DNA from: Paractinoplanes ovalisporus
GTDB taxonomy: Bacteria; Actinomycetota; Actinomycetes; Mycobacteriales; Micromonosporaceae
Direction of reading: 5' to 3'
DNA: 64,000 bases
NCBI RefSeq assembly: GCF_016834655.1
Contig: NZ_JAENHP010000005.1
Location: 372,001-436,000 of the forward strand
In this document: piece by piece, positions 31,933 through 40,915 of the stretch
Layout of the letters: every line of letters begins with the position of its first letter
Position numbering within the stretch: position 1 is the stretch's first letter
The notes under the pieces: generated by a model
What the model was told of the DNA's origin: nothing
Databases searched by the model: none
Seen by the model: the letters and a program-made list of their open reading frames with translations, nothing else
Translations under genes and position numbers: made by a program

Positions 31933-33294
31933 TTGGCGTTGATCGAGCTGGACCTGACCGCCCAGCCCGACCAGACGCTCACCCCTCCGCCGCCCGCCCA
32001 CCGCTACCGCGTTCCCGGCCTGCTGGTGGTCTTCGTGCTGGTGCTCGCCGCCGGAGGCGCCGCCCCCGTCCTGCCGGTGCTCTGGCGCTATCTGGGCGCC
32101 GTGCCCGCACCCGGCGGCCCCGAGGCGCCGTTCCAGCTCACCGGCGGGCGGGTCTACACGGTGGCGGCCGCGGGCACGGAACGCGTCACCACCGCCTGGG
32201 ACCTGACCGGGTCGCCCCGCAAGCTGTGGACCGTCACCTTTCCGGCCCGGCTCTCCGGCCCCGACGAGATCAGCTGGGGCACGGTCGACGCCGAACAGGC
32301 CGGTGACGTGGTGATCTTCGCCGACGGGCCGGACACGACGGTCGTCGACGCCGGGACCGGCCGGATCCGCTGGAGCTCACCGGTCGCCGTCACCCCGCTG
32401 CCGGGCGGCCGGGTCGGCGTCGTCCAGGAGCACGACTTCCGCGCGGACACCGTCTATGACCAGGCCTCGGGCGAACCCGGGATGCTCTATTTCTCGGCCA
32501 CCGGCGAACCGCACACCGAGCCGCCGCTGCGCACCCACGTGCGCGGCGTCGACCTGAGCAACGGGCGGGTGCGGTGGACCCTGACCGTGGCCGGTTCGGT
32601 GAACCTGACCGTGCCGCCGGGCGACGAGCCGGCCGCGCTGCTGCTCTCCTCCGACCGGCTGAGCCGCATCGACGGCGAGACCGGCCGGGTGGTGCGCTCC
32701 ACCCCGCTGAGCCGGGACAAGGGACGGGCGCCGGCCAGCGGCGAGATGGTCGACGGGCTGATGATGGTCTACTACGGCCACCGCGGCGTCGTCTCGGAGG
32801 AGGTGGCCTATTCCACCGCCACTCTGCAGCGGCGGTGGTCGCGGCCGGTCCCCGAGATGATGCTCGACCCGGCGAACTGCACCGGCATGCACTGCTCAGG
32901 CGGCCGTCAGGCCCTCGACGTGCTCGACCCGGGTTCGGGCGAGGTCCGCTGGCGCGCCCCCACCGACGTCGACCTGACCAAGTACGGCGGGTACGTGGTC
33001 GAGGTGGGCATCGAGTCAGGCCTGCCCGTGCGGCTCGTCGACCCCGGCACCGGCGTCACCCGGGTCGACCTGACCGGCTGGCGGGCCGAGGTGGTGGGGG
33101 AGGCCGGCCAGCCGATCGTGCTGCGGCGCAGCCTCGACGCCGGGGCGAGCGCGTTCGGCGTGGTGGTGCCCGACCGCGACACGATTCAGCCCCTCGGCGT
33201 GACCGGGGGCCCGGTCAGCGACTGCACCTCCGACGCGCGTCACGTGGTCTGCCGAACCGACGGTGGTCTGCGAATCTGGGCCTATCGGGCCTGA
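31933..33294 (+). CDS. PQQ-like beta-propeller protein, membrane-anchored (paralogue 2 of 3)
   Basis: A 453-residue protein starting LALIELDLTAQPDQT, one membrane helix (about 30-50), then propeller blades (DAGTGRIRWSSPV, DPGSGEVRWRAPTD). It repeats the cysteine pattern of its neighbours: Cys 316/Cys 321 (CTGMHC) and Cys 431/Cys 440 (CTSDARHVVC), and ends with the shared RIWAYRA-like tail. The TTG at 31933 lies 4 bases after the previous stop with GAAGGGG upstream, so the pair is co-transcribed. The frame is open to 31843 but that overlaps the preceding gene. Confidence 0.83.
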   Translation: MALIELDLTAQPDQTLTPPPPAHRYRVPGLLVVFVLVLAAGGAAPVLPVLWRYLGAVPAPGGPEAPFQLTGGRVYTVAAAGTERVTTAWDLTGSPRKLWTVTFPARLSGPDEISWGTVDAEQAGDVVIFADGPDTTVVDAGTGRIRWSSPVAVTPLPGGRVGVVQEHDFRADTVYDQASGEPGMLYFSATGEPHTEPPLRTHVRGVDLSNGRVRWTLTVAGSVNLTVPPGDEPAALLLSSDRLSRIDGETGRVVRSTPLSRDKGRAPASGEMVDGLMMVYYGHRGVVSEEVAYSTATLQRRWSRPVPEMMLDPANCTGMHCSGGRQALDVLDPGSGEVRWRAPTDVDLTKYGGYVVEVGIESGLPVRLVDPGTGVTRVDLTGWRAEVVGEAGQPIVLRRSLDAGASAFGVVVPDRDTIQPLGVTGGPVSDCTSDARHVVCRTDGGLRIWAYRA

Positions 33295-33340
33295 TCTACC
33301 TCACACCGCCCGTTCGGCGCACAATGAGCGGGGGTGCGCC

Positions 33341-34627
33341 GTGGCGAACGGAGTCATCGAACTCGGCGAGGTGCCCCGCGAGACACCCGCCGCCGCCTTA
33401 GGGACGGACCGGCTGATGCCCCGCCGGGCGCTGATGACGCTGCTGTCGATCGTGCTGCTGGCCGTGCCGGCCGGCGCCGCCCCGATTCCCCAGCTCGACC
33501 GGCCGACCGTCGTCCCGGCCCGGCTGGGCGACACGATGTTCCTCGCCGGCGACCGGATGATGCTGGTCAGCGGCTCGGCCACGCTCGTTTCCCAGATCAG
33601 CCACCGGGTCGTGCGCAGCTTCGCCCTGCCGAGCGCCCGCCTGCTCAGCACCACCACGGTCACCGTCTCGGGCGGCATCAACCAGGTGGTCCTGGCCGGC
33701 GACACGGTCGTGGTGTCCTACCAGGTCGACGCGAGCGGCACCTGGGCCACGGTCGCGGTCGAGGAGGGGACCGACCGGACCCGCTGGCGCAGCACGTCGC
33801 GCCTGATCGCCGTCTCGGAGGCCGACGGGCTGGTGCTGCTGGGCACCGACACCGCCGTGACCGGCATCGACCTCAGCAGCGGCAAGGCCCGGTGGCGGCT
33901 GGTCCGGCCCACCGACGGCTACATCGCCGAGACCGGTTGGGACGCCGACTATCCACGCTGGCTGGTGCTGCTCACCGACTCGGGACGGCTGGAGAGCCAC
34001 GACCCGCACACCGGCGCGTTGCTGGCCGCCCGGACGCTGCCACCGCGCCCCGGCCGCGCCAACGGGCTCATCTGGCCGGTCGACGACCTGGTCATGGCCG
34101 ACGACGGCGCACCCGGTTTCGCCGCCTATCAGCTGCCCGGCCTGACTCCGCTGTGGCACACGGACGCCGACCTCTCCGGCAGCTGGATGCAGGCCGCCTG
34201 CGGGCAGCTGATCTGCACGTTCCGGCAGCAGCGCGGGCTCACCGCGATCGACCCGGACACCGGGCGGGAGCTGTGGGAGAACCCCGATTGGGCGTACGCC
34301 GAACCGGTGGGCGGGCGTCTGCTGGCCACCCGGGCCGAGCGCGGTGTGGACGACCCCGGCCTGTGGGTGATCGACCCGGCCACGGGACAGGCCCTGGGCA
34401 ACTTCGGCGGGTGGGAGTTCCTGGCGCCGGCCGCGAACGGGAGCTTCTACGCCAAACTCGACGTCCGGGGCGAATACCTCGTGCACTACGGCCTTCTCGA
34501 CCCGGACACGCTCTCGGTCCGGGTGCTCGGCACGGTCGACGACGTGTCGAACAGCTGCCAGACCACGGCCGGTCTGCTGATCTGCCGGCTGATCGACGCC
34601 TCGGTCGCCATGTGGCCACTTCGGTAG
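33341..34627 (+). CDS. PQQ-like beta-propeller protein, membrane-anchored (paralogue 3 of 3)
   Basis: A 428-residue protein with N-terminal ANGVIELGEVPRETP, membrane helix about 28-45, and propeller blades including DPDTGRELWENPDW. Cys 287/Cys 292 (CGQLIC) and Cys 406/Cys 415 (CQTTAGLLIC) match the spacing in both paralogues. I chose the GTG at 33341 because the N-terminal motif aligns with the others; the frame is open to 33263. The response regulator gene begins 68 bases downstream. Confidence 0.83.
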   Translation: MANGVIELGEVPRETPAAALGTDRLMPRRALMTLLSIVLLAVPAGAAPIPQLDRPTVVPARLGDTMFLAGDRMMLVSGSATLVSQISHRVVRSFALPSARLLSTTTVTVSGGINQVVLAGDTVVVSYQVDASGTWATVAVEEGTDRTRWRSTSRLIAVSEADGLVLLGTDTAVTGIDLSSGKARWRLVRPTDGYIAETGWDADYPRWLVLLTDSGRLESHDPHTGALLAARTLPPRPGRANGLIWPVDDLVMADDGAPGFAAYQLPGLTPLWHTDADLSGSWMQAACGQLICTFRQQRGLTAIDPDTGRELWENPDWAYAEPVGGRLLATRAERGVDDPGLWVIDPATGQALGNFGGWEFLAPAANGSFYAKLDVRGEYLVHYGLLDPDTLSVRVLGTVDDVSNSCQTTAGLLICRLIDASVAMWPLR

Positions 34628-34695
34628 CCTTCTGCTCACAGCCTCTTCACACCCGGTCGGCGAGGCTGGGCCCGGCGGTTTCACGGAGGTCTGCG

Positions 34696-35370
34696 GTGCG
34701 TGTACTGGTAGTCGAGGACGAGCGGAACCTCTGCGACGCGATCGCGCGAGGGCTGCGACGCAAGGGGATGGCGGTCGACGTCGCGTACGACGGTCTCCAG
34801 GGCCACGAAATGGCTTACGTGACCAGGTACGACGTCGTGGTGCTCGACCGTGACCTGCCCGGCATGCACGGCGACGAGATCTGCGCCGCCCTGGTCGAGT
34901 CGGGCGCGCTCACCCGGGTGCTGATGCTCACGGCCAGCGGCACCGTCGCCGACCGGGTCGAGGGCCTGCAGCTGGGTGCCGACGACTACCTGGCCAAGCC
35001 GTTCGCCTTCGAGGAACTGGTGGCCCGGGTGCAGGCGCTGGGCCGGCGGGCCACCCCGGCCGCCCCGCCCGTGCTGACGGTCGGCAACCTGGTGCTCGAC
35101 CAGACCCGCCGGGTCGTCACCCGCGGCGGCACCCCGATCGAGCTCACCAACAAGGAGTTCGGCGTCCTCGAAGAGCTGCTCAAGGCCCGCGGCGGGGTCG
35201 TGTCGAGCGAGGAACTGCTGGAACGGGTCTGGGACGCCAACACCGACCCGTTCACCACGACCGTCCGGGTGACCGTGATGACGCTGCGGAAAAAGGTGGG
35301 CGACCCACCGCTGATCGAGACCGTGGTCGGCGCGGGCTACCGGGTGCCCGAACCGGTCGTCCTCTCATGA
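34696..35370 (+). CDS. OmpR/PhoB family response regulator
   Basis: A 224-residue two-domain regulator: receiver with phosphoacceptor Asp 51 (VVLDRDLPGMHG) and the conserved Lys of LAKPFAFEEL, then a winged-helix Trans_reg_C domain (IELTNKEFGVLEELLKARGG, TVRVTVMTLRKKVGDP, VVGAGYRVPEP). GTG start with CACGGAGG upstream. ATGA overlap with the kinase gene. Given the position, its targets may include the beta-propeller genes. Confidence 0.95.
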   Translation: MRVLVVEDERNLCDAIARGLRRKGMAVDVAYDGLQGHEMAYVTRYDVVVLDRDLPGMHGDEICAALVESGALTRVLMLTASGTVADRVEGLQLGADDYLAKPFAFEELVARVQALGRRATPAAPPVLTVGNLVLDQTRRVVTRGGTPIELTNKEFGVLEELLKARGGVVSSEELLERVWDANTDPFTTTVRVTVMTLRKKVGDPPLIETVVGAGYRVPEPVVLS

Positions 35371-36599
35371 CGGTCTATCTCGGCCGCAACAAGCGGGGCC
35401 CGGGCTTCACCCTGCGACCCACCCTGCGGCTGCGGCTCACCCTGCTCAACGGCATCCTGCTGGTCGGCGCCGGCGCGATCCTGGTGCTGCTGGCCTGGCT
35501 GCTGGTCGGCGACGTGATGCACCCCGGCGTGGGGCTGCAGCCCGGTTCGACGGTCACGCTCACCGACGGGCGCTCGGTCGACGCGGCGCAGTGGCAGGAG
35601 ACGCTGATCGACCAGGCGGCCCGCGAGATGCTGGTCAAGGGGCTGGTCGCGCTCGTGGCGATCGGCATCATCGGCATCGCCGGGGCCTACGCGGTGGCCG
35701 GCCGGGCGCTGCGCCCGCTGCACACCGTCACCCAGACCGCGCGGCGTCTCGGCGAGGAGACGCTCGACCAGCGCATCAAATACTCGGGCGCCGACGACGA
35801 GGTGGCCGAGCTGGCCCGCACGTTCGACGCGATGCTGGACCGGCTGGCGGGCGCGTTCGAGTCGCAGAAGCGGTTCGTCGCCAACGCCTCGCACGAGCTG
35901 CGCACACCCCTGGCGGTGATGCGCACCGAGATCGACGTGACCCTCAGCGACGACGAGGCCGACGTCGCCGAATACCGCCGCATGGCCAAGGTGGTGCGCA
36001 ACGCCTCTGAGCGGGCCAACGGGCTGGTCGACGCGCTGCTGGTGCTCGCCCGCTCGGAGGCGCAGTCCGGGCGGCGGCTGGTGCGTAAGGTGCCGGCCGA
36101 CATGGCGACCAGCGTGACCAACGCGCTTTCGGCGGTGAAGGCCGAGGCGGAACGGCTCAAGCTCGACGTGACCACCGACCTGCGGCCGGCCCCGGTGGTG
36201 GGCGACCCGTCGCTGCTCGACCGGCTGGCCGGCAACCTGATCGAGAACGCCATCCGCTACAACCACCTGCTGGGCCGGCTGTGGCTGCGCACCGAGACGG
36301 TCAACGGGCAGGCCCGGCTGATCGTCGGCAACACCGGCTATGAGGTCGAGCCGGGCGACGTGCCCGGGTTGTTCGAACCGTTCCGGAGGGGCGGCTGGGA
36401 GCGTACGGGATCGCGGGGTTCCGGTCTTGGCCTGTCGATCGTGCGGGCCGTCTGCGATGCCCACGGCGGGACGGTGTCGGCGGTGGCCCAGGCCGGGGGT
36501 GGTCTCGAGGTGACGGTGTCGCTGCCGACGGCCGACACGACGCCGGTGGTGGCCGCCACGGCCTCGGTGCCGCGGGCGAAGGGACTGGGCGTCGCCTGA
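35367..36599 (+). CDS. Sensor histidine kinase with HAMP domain
   Basis: A 410-residue kinase: two membrane helices (about 26-48 and 93-111) flanking a small extracytoplasmic loop of ~45 residues, a HAMP domain, HisKA with His 176 in NASHELRTPL, and a HATPase domain with NLIENAIRYN and a GSGLGLSIVRAV G2 box. The sensor loop is too small for a ligand-binding domain, so input may come from a partner protein, possibly the propeller proteins just upstream (inference). It is coupled to the regulator gene. Confidence 0.94.
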   Translation: MTVYLGRNKRGPGFTLRPTLRLRLTLLNGILLVGAGAILVLLAWLLVGDVMHPGVGLQPGSTVTLTDGRSVDAAQWQETLIDQAAREMLVKGLVALVAIGIIGIAGAYAVAGRALRPLHTVTQTARRLGEETLDQRIKYSGADDEVAELARTFDAMLDRLAGAFESQKRFVANASHELRTPLAVMRTEIDVTLSDDEADVAEYRRMAKVVRNASERANGLVDALLVLARSEAQSGRRLVRKVPADMATSVTNALSAVKAEAERLKLDVTTDLRPAPVVGDPSLLDRLAGNLIENAIRYNHLLGRLWLRTETVNGQARLIVGNTGYEVEPGDVPGLFEPFRRGGWERTGSRGSGLGLSIVRAVCDAHGGTVSAVAQAGGGLEVTVSLPTADTTPVVAATASVPRAKGLGVA

Positions 36600-36607
36600 G
36601 CGCTCCG

Positions 36608-36668
36608 GGGTCTCGCTTTACGCGGTCTCGCTTCACGCGGTCTCGCTTCACGCGGTCTCGCTTTATGC
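36608..36668. repeat. 15-bp tandem repeat, four copies
   Basis: ggtctcgctttacgc and close variants (ggtctcgcttcacgc) repeat four times between the kinase gene and the convergent DUF2637 gene, reaching into the last codon of the latter. Confidence 0.85.
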
Positions 36669-37565
36669 GGCCTCGCGTCGGATCGAGCGCCAGCGGGACG
36701 GGCTGATGCCCAGCTCGGCGGCGAGTTCGGTCTCGTTCAGCTCGGGGCGGGCGGCCCGGATCTGCTCGGCCAGGGCGACCGTCTCGGCCGGCGTGCGGCG
36801 GGTCTTGCGCTCGGGTTCGGGGGCCGACGCCGTGACCGTGCGGGTCGTCGTGCGCTGGGCCGGGACGCTCCGAGCCGCGGCTGCTGGCTGCGGCATGCCC
36901 GAACGCGTGGTCGGCGGCCGGGGCGTGGCCAGGGGATAGCTGCCGGTGTCGGAGCGGGGGAGCGCGGCGGCGACCTCGGCCAGGGCGGCGGCGGTGGCCG
37001 GGTTGAGCGCGGACGCTCCCGCTCGCGGGCCGTTGACACGGGCATGAGCGGCGCTGAGCGGGCTCGGGATCAGTCCCGGAAGAGGTGCCGGGACCGGGAC
37101 CGGGACCGGGGCCTCTTCGCGGATCGCCGGTGCCGGTGCCGGCGGTGCGGCCGGCTCCCGCGCCTCGCGCTCCAGCGTCGAGATGCGCCCGCCCAGCTCG
37201 ACCAGGCAGATGCTGGCCACCACGATCAGGCCGTCGACCGAGAGCGGAAGAAGATAGGGCGACGCGCCGGTCTCGCCGTAGCGGGCGGCCACCCCGACCA
37301 TGTGCCAGTAGGAGACCCAGGCCGCGATGCCCGCGATGATCGCGGTGGCGGCGAAGCGCAGAACGGCCAGGTAGCGGCGGTGGACCGGCACCCGGGAGAT
37401 CAGCTCGACGGTGAGCAGCAGGGCCAGCGGCGGCCAGGCCGCGATCGCCTGGCTGATCGGGTTGTCCAGGGCGTGCAGGATGTTGGCGACCACCGAGGCC
37501 GCCACGCCGAGCAGCAGCGTGGCTCGTACGGCCCAGCGGACGCGACGCAGTTGCTCCAGGACCAC
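36663..37565 (-). CDS. DUF2637 family membrane protein with C-terminal helix-turn-helix-like segment
   Basis: A 300-residue protein. Four membrane helices in the N-terminal half (LLLGVAASVVANILHALD, WPPLALLLTVELISR and two more) match DUF2637, common in actinobacteria and on plasmids in transfer regions. A Pro/Ala-rich linker follows, then a C-terminal ETVALAEQIRAARPELNETE and LAAELGISPSRWRSIRRE, a small helix-turn-helix of the type used by replication or partition proteins. The GTG at 37565 has GAGGGAGAAGG nearby; the frame is open to an ATG at 37610 with a weaker ribosome site. Possibly of plasmid origin; no other transfer genes are adjacent. Confidence 0.8.
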   Translation of the reverse strand: MVLEQLRRVRWAVRATLLLGVAASVVANILHALDNPISQAIAAWPPLALLLTVELISRVPVHRRYLAVLRFAATAIIAGIAAWVSYWHMVGVAARYGETGASPYLLPLSVDGLIVVASICLVELGGRISTLEREAREPAAPPAPAPAIREEAPVPVPVPAPLPGLIPSPLSAAHARVNGPRAGASALNPATAAALAEVAAALPRSDTGSYPLATPRPPTTRSGMPQPAAAARSVPAQRTTTRTVTASAPEPERKTRRTPAETVALAEQIRAARPELNETELAAELGISPSRWRSIRREAA

Positions 37566-37720
37566 CGGACCTTCTCCCTCAGCGTGTTCGTCGGATCGAC
37601 CGGCGCCCATCCTGACCGCTGCGGGTTACGACAACGCCTCCGGGGCGGGAACCGTGACCGGTCCGTTCCGGAGGCGATGCGACTATGTGATCGTGTTGCC
37701 CGGCGTGTCGACTTGACGCG

Positions 37721-38692
37721 TCAACGCTTCTTTTCGACCTGGGCCCGGAGCTTGGGGAACTCGGCCTTGGCACTGCTCACCGAGCTGAAGTACCAGATGA
37801 ACATGCCGACGCTGCCCTCGTCGGCCCAGGTGCAGATCGCCATGTCGATGCCGGAGGTCTCGGAGCTGCCGCACTTGGCGGCCCCGCCCAGCGTGCCGGT
37901 CGGCGCGGTGGTGATGTTGTCGATCTTCAGCCCGCCGATGCCGGCGCCGTAGAAGGTCTGCTCCAGCTCGGTCTTCGGGTCCTTGATCGGGGCCTCGGCC
38001 GCCGCCACGATGACGATGTCCTGGTCGGCGATGTCGCCGTAGAGGGCGCCGACCGTGTTGGTGGCGCCGGGCACCGACTCAAGGCCGTTCTTGAGCTGGT
38101 CGGCGATCGCCTTGAACTGGGCCGAGGTCAGCTTCTTGCGGCCGCCCAGGGTGGTCGGCTCGGCGATGGTGACCGTCGTCGACGGCGCCTCGGTGGTCGG
38201 GTCGGTCGTCGGCTCGTCGGTCGGCGACACCGGCGCGGTCGTGGAGAGGTCGCTGACCGCGTCGTTGATGTCGTCGGCCTTGTCCTTGCCGATCATGTAG
38301 AGCGCGGTGACACCACCCACGCAGAGCACCAGCACGATCGCGACCGAGACCAGGATGATCGGCAGGGCGCGGGACTTCTTCTTCGGCGGCTGCGGCGGCG
38401 GGAAGCCGGGCTGGCCGCCGTAGCCGGGCTGCTGCCCGTACTGGGGCTGCTGGCCGTACTGAGGCTGGCCGTATTCGGCGCCGGACACGGGCTGACCGTA
38501 GGCCGGCGGCTGCTGACCGTACTGCGGCTGCTGCCCGTACGAAGGCTGGCCGTAGTCGGGCTGGCCGGATGACGGGTAGGGCGTGGTCGGCGGGTTGTAC
38601 GGCTGACCCTGATAGGGCGGCTGACCCTGGTTCGGCTGGCCGGAAGACGGGTCGCCGGGGTAGGGCTGGCCGGGGTACGGGGGCTGCGACAT
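37721..38692 (-). CDS. Pro/Gln/Tyr-rich single-pass membrane protein
   Basis: A 323-residue protein with a low-complexity cytoplasmic N-terminus (about 1-115, repeats of QPxYGQ and PPYPGQ), one membrane helix (about 122-147, LPIILVSVAIVLVLCVGGVT), a Thr/Pro stalk, and a ~150-residue extracytoplasmic domain with two cysteines (CGSSE and ICTWAD) that could bond. This layout is common in actinobacteria and no function is assigned. The ATG at 38692 has a GGAG upstream; the frame start at 38842 is not supported. Confidence 0.8.
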   Translation of the reverse strand: MSQPPYPGQPYPGDPSSGQPNQGQPPYQGQPYNPPTTPYPSSGQPDYGQPSYGQQPQYGQQPPAYGQPVSGAEYGQPQYGQQPQYGQQPGYGGQPGFPPPQPPKKKSRALPIILVSVAIVLVLCVGGVTALYMIGKDKADDINDAVSDLSTTAPVSPTDEPTTDPTTEAPSTTVTIAEPTTLGGRKKLTSAQFKAIADQLKNGLESVPGATNTVGALYGDIADQDIVIVAAAEAPIKDPKTELEQTFYGAGIGGLKIDNITTAPTGTLGGAAKCGSSETSGIDMAICTWADEGSVGMFIWYFSSVSSAKAEFPKLRAQVEKKR

Positions 38693-38807
38693 CGAGCGCT
38701 CCATCAATCGGGTACCGCGCGAGCCTAGCGGCACGCCGCGAATGTGCACGTCACCCGTTCGCCGGTGGCGGGACGGGCCATGTGGGCAAATCGGATGAGA
38801 ACGTGAC

Positions 38808-38837
38808 GACGCCCCGTACCAGAGGGTACGGGGCGTC
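38808..38837. terminator. Hairpin terminator between divergent-side genes
   Basis: GACGCCCCGTACC (38808-38820) pairs perfectly with GGTACGGGGCGTC (38825-38837), loop AGAG. It lies just past the fadB stop codon and probably ends that operon. Confidence 0.85.
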
Positions 38838-38860
38838 GGCAATCAGACCGTCACCGTGGG

Positions 38861-40915
38861 TCAGGCGGGCAGACCGGCCACCCCTCGGGGCAGGAACCGC
38901 TTGCCGGTCACGCGCTCGGAAGTGCCACTGCGGTCCAGGTACGGCGTCACACCACCGAGGTGGAACGGGTATCCGGCGCCGAGGATCATGCAGAGGTCGA
39001 TGTCCTGCGCCTCGGCGACCACGCCCTCGTCGAGCATGATGCGGATCTCCTCGGCCAGGGCGTCCAGGGCCTTCTGGCGTACCTCGTCGGCGCTCAGCGG
39101 CGCCGTGCCGCCCGCGACCAGCTTGGCCACCTCGGGGTTGATCTCGTCGTCGACCATGACGGGCAGGCCGGCGTCGACGATCTTCTTGAGGTTCTCCGAC
39201 TCGGCGAACCGGTCGGGGAAGGCCGCGTGCAGGGTCTCGCCCACGTGGTAGGCGACCGCCGGGCCGACCAGCTGGAGCAGCGCGATCGGGCGCATCGGCA
39301 GGCCCAGCGGGTCCATCGCCTCATTCACCACGTCGAGCGGAGTGCCGGCGTCGATGGCCCGGAAGATCTCGCTGGTGACCCGGGTCAGCAGCCGGTTGAC
39401 CACGAACGCCGGGGCGTCCTTGACCAGCACCGACGACTTCTTCAGTTCCTTGCCGACCGCGAATGCCGTGGCCAGCGTCGCGTCGTCGGTCTGCTCGCCC
39501 TTGATGATCTCGAGGAGCGGCAGCACGGCGACCGGGTTGAAGAAGTGGAAACCGACGACCCGCTCGGGGTGCTCGAGGCCGGCCGCCATGTCGGTCACCG
39601 ACAGCGAGCTGGTGTTGGTCGCCAGGATCGCCTCGGGCGTGACGATCTTCTCGAGCTCGGCCCAGATCTGCTTCTTGAGCTCGAGGTTCTCGAAGACGGC
39701 CTCGATCACGAAGTCGGCATCGGCGAAGACGGACTTGTCGACCGACCCGCTGACCAGGCCGCGCAGCTTGGCCGCGGTGCCCTCGTCGAGGCGGCGCTTG
39801 GCGACCAGCTTGTCGATCTGCTCGGTGACGTACGACACGCCCTTGTCGACGCGGGCCTGGTCGATGTCGGTGAGCACCACCGGCACCTGCAGGCGGCGCA
39901 CGAACAGCAGGGCCAGCTGCGACGCCATCAGACCGGCGCCGACGATGCCGACCTTGGTGACCTTGCGGGCGAGCGACTTGTCGGGCACGCCGACCGGGCG
40001 CTTGGCCCGCCGCTGCACCAGGTCGAACGCGTACAGGCTGGCCCGCGACTCGTCCCCCATGATCAGGTCGGCCAGCACCTGGGTCTCGGCCGCGGTGCCC
40101 TCTTCGAAGCTCGCGTCCTTGGCCAGGGCCAGCAGCTCGAGGGCCTTGTTGGCGCTCGGGACGGCGCCGTGCAGCTTCTCGTCGAGCTGCTGCTTGGCGA
40201 AGAAGAGCACGCCCTCCCACATGTCCCGGTCGACCTCGGGCCGCTCGACGGTGACGTCGCCCTTGACCACGCCGGCCGCCCATTCGAGCGAGCGCTCCAG
40301 GAAGTCGGCCGGTTCGAACAGCTCGTCGGCCAGGCCGAACTCGCGGGCCTGCTTGGGGCGCAGCACCTTCTGGGTCAGCGGGTTCTGCAGGATGACCTGG
40401 GCCGCGCCGGGAACGCCGATCAGGTTGGGGAGCAGCTGGCTGCCGCCCCAACCGGGGACCAGACCGATCGCGACCTCGGGCAGGCCGAGCGCCGCCGCGC
40501 CGCCCGAGACCGTGCGGTAGTGACAGTGCAGCGCCACCTCGAGGCCGCCACCGAGCGCGGCGCCGTTGATGAAGGCAAAAGTCGGAATTTCCGAGTTCTT
40601 GAGCCGGGCGAAGACACGGTGGCCGAGCTCGCCCAGCTCAACCGCCTGCTCGCGACTCGTGAGGTACGGAATGCCGGTGATGTCCGCGCCGACGCAGAAG
40701 ATGTACGGCTTGCCGGTGATCGCGATGAAGGCCGGGTCCGCTTCGGTGGCCACCGTGATCGCCTCGTCCAGGCTTCTCAACCCCGCGGGCCCGAAGCTGT
40801 TCGGCTTCTTGTGGTCGAACCCGTTGTCCAGCGTGATCAGGGCGGCCTTCTGCTGCCCCACCTGGACAAACCGGACAAGCGCCTTGGTGACGACCTCGTT
40901 CGGGTGCTCGATCAC
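38861..40915 (-). CDS. fadB: Multifunctional fatty-acid oxidation protein: enoyl-CoA hydratase/3-hydroxyacyl-CoA dehydrogenase
   Basis: A 684-residue trifunctional alpha-type subunit. The N-terminal part is a crotonase fold (AFIAITGKPYIFCVGADITG, INGAALGGGLEVALHCHY), followed by 3-hydroxyacyl-CoA dehydrogenase N- and C-domains (VGIVGAGLMASQLALLFVRR for NAD; HFFNPVAVLPLLEI; FVVNRLL). It carries out hydration and oxidation in fatty-acid beta-oxidation. The GTG at 40915 overlaps the thiolase stop by 4 bases. The frame is open far upstream, but the domain and overlap fix this start. Confidence 0.95.
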   Translation of the reverse strand: MIEHPNEVVTKALVRFVQVGQQKAALITLDNGFDHKKPNSFGPAGLRSLDEAITVATEADPAFIAITGKPYIFCVGADITGIPYLTSREQAVELGELGHRVFARLKNSEIPTFAFINGAALGGGLEVALHCHYRTVSGGAAALGLPEVAIGLVPGWGGSQLLPNLIGVPGAAQVILQNPLTQKVLRPKQAREFGLADELFEPADFLERSLEWAAGVVKGDVTVERPEVDRDMWEGVLFFAKQQLDEKLHGAVPSANKALELLALAKDASFEEGTAAETQVLADLIMGDESRASLYAFDLVQRRAKRPVGVPDKSLARKVTKVGIVGAGLMASQLALLFVRRLQVPVVLTDIDQARVDKGVSYVTEQIDKLVAKRRLDEGTAAKLRGLVSGSVDKSVFADADFVIEAVFENLELKKQIWAELEKIVTPEAILATNTSSLSVTDMAAGLEHPERVVGFHFFNPVAVLPLLEIIKGEQTDDATLATAFAVGKELKKSSVLVKDAPAFVVNRLLTRVTSEIFRAIDAGTPLDVVNEAMDPLGLPMRPIALLQLVGPAVAYHVGETLHAAFPDRFAESENLKKIVDAGLPVMVDDEINPEVAKLVAGGTAPLSADEVRQKALDALAEEIRIMLDEGVVAEAQDIDLCMILGAGYPFHLGGVTPYLDRSGTSERVTGKRFLPRGVAGLPA

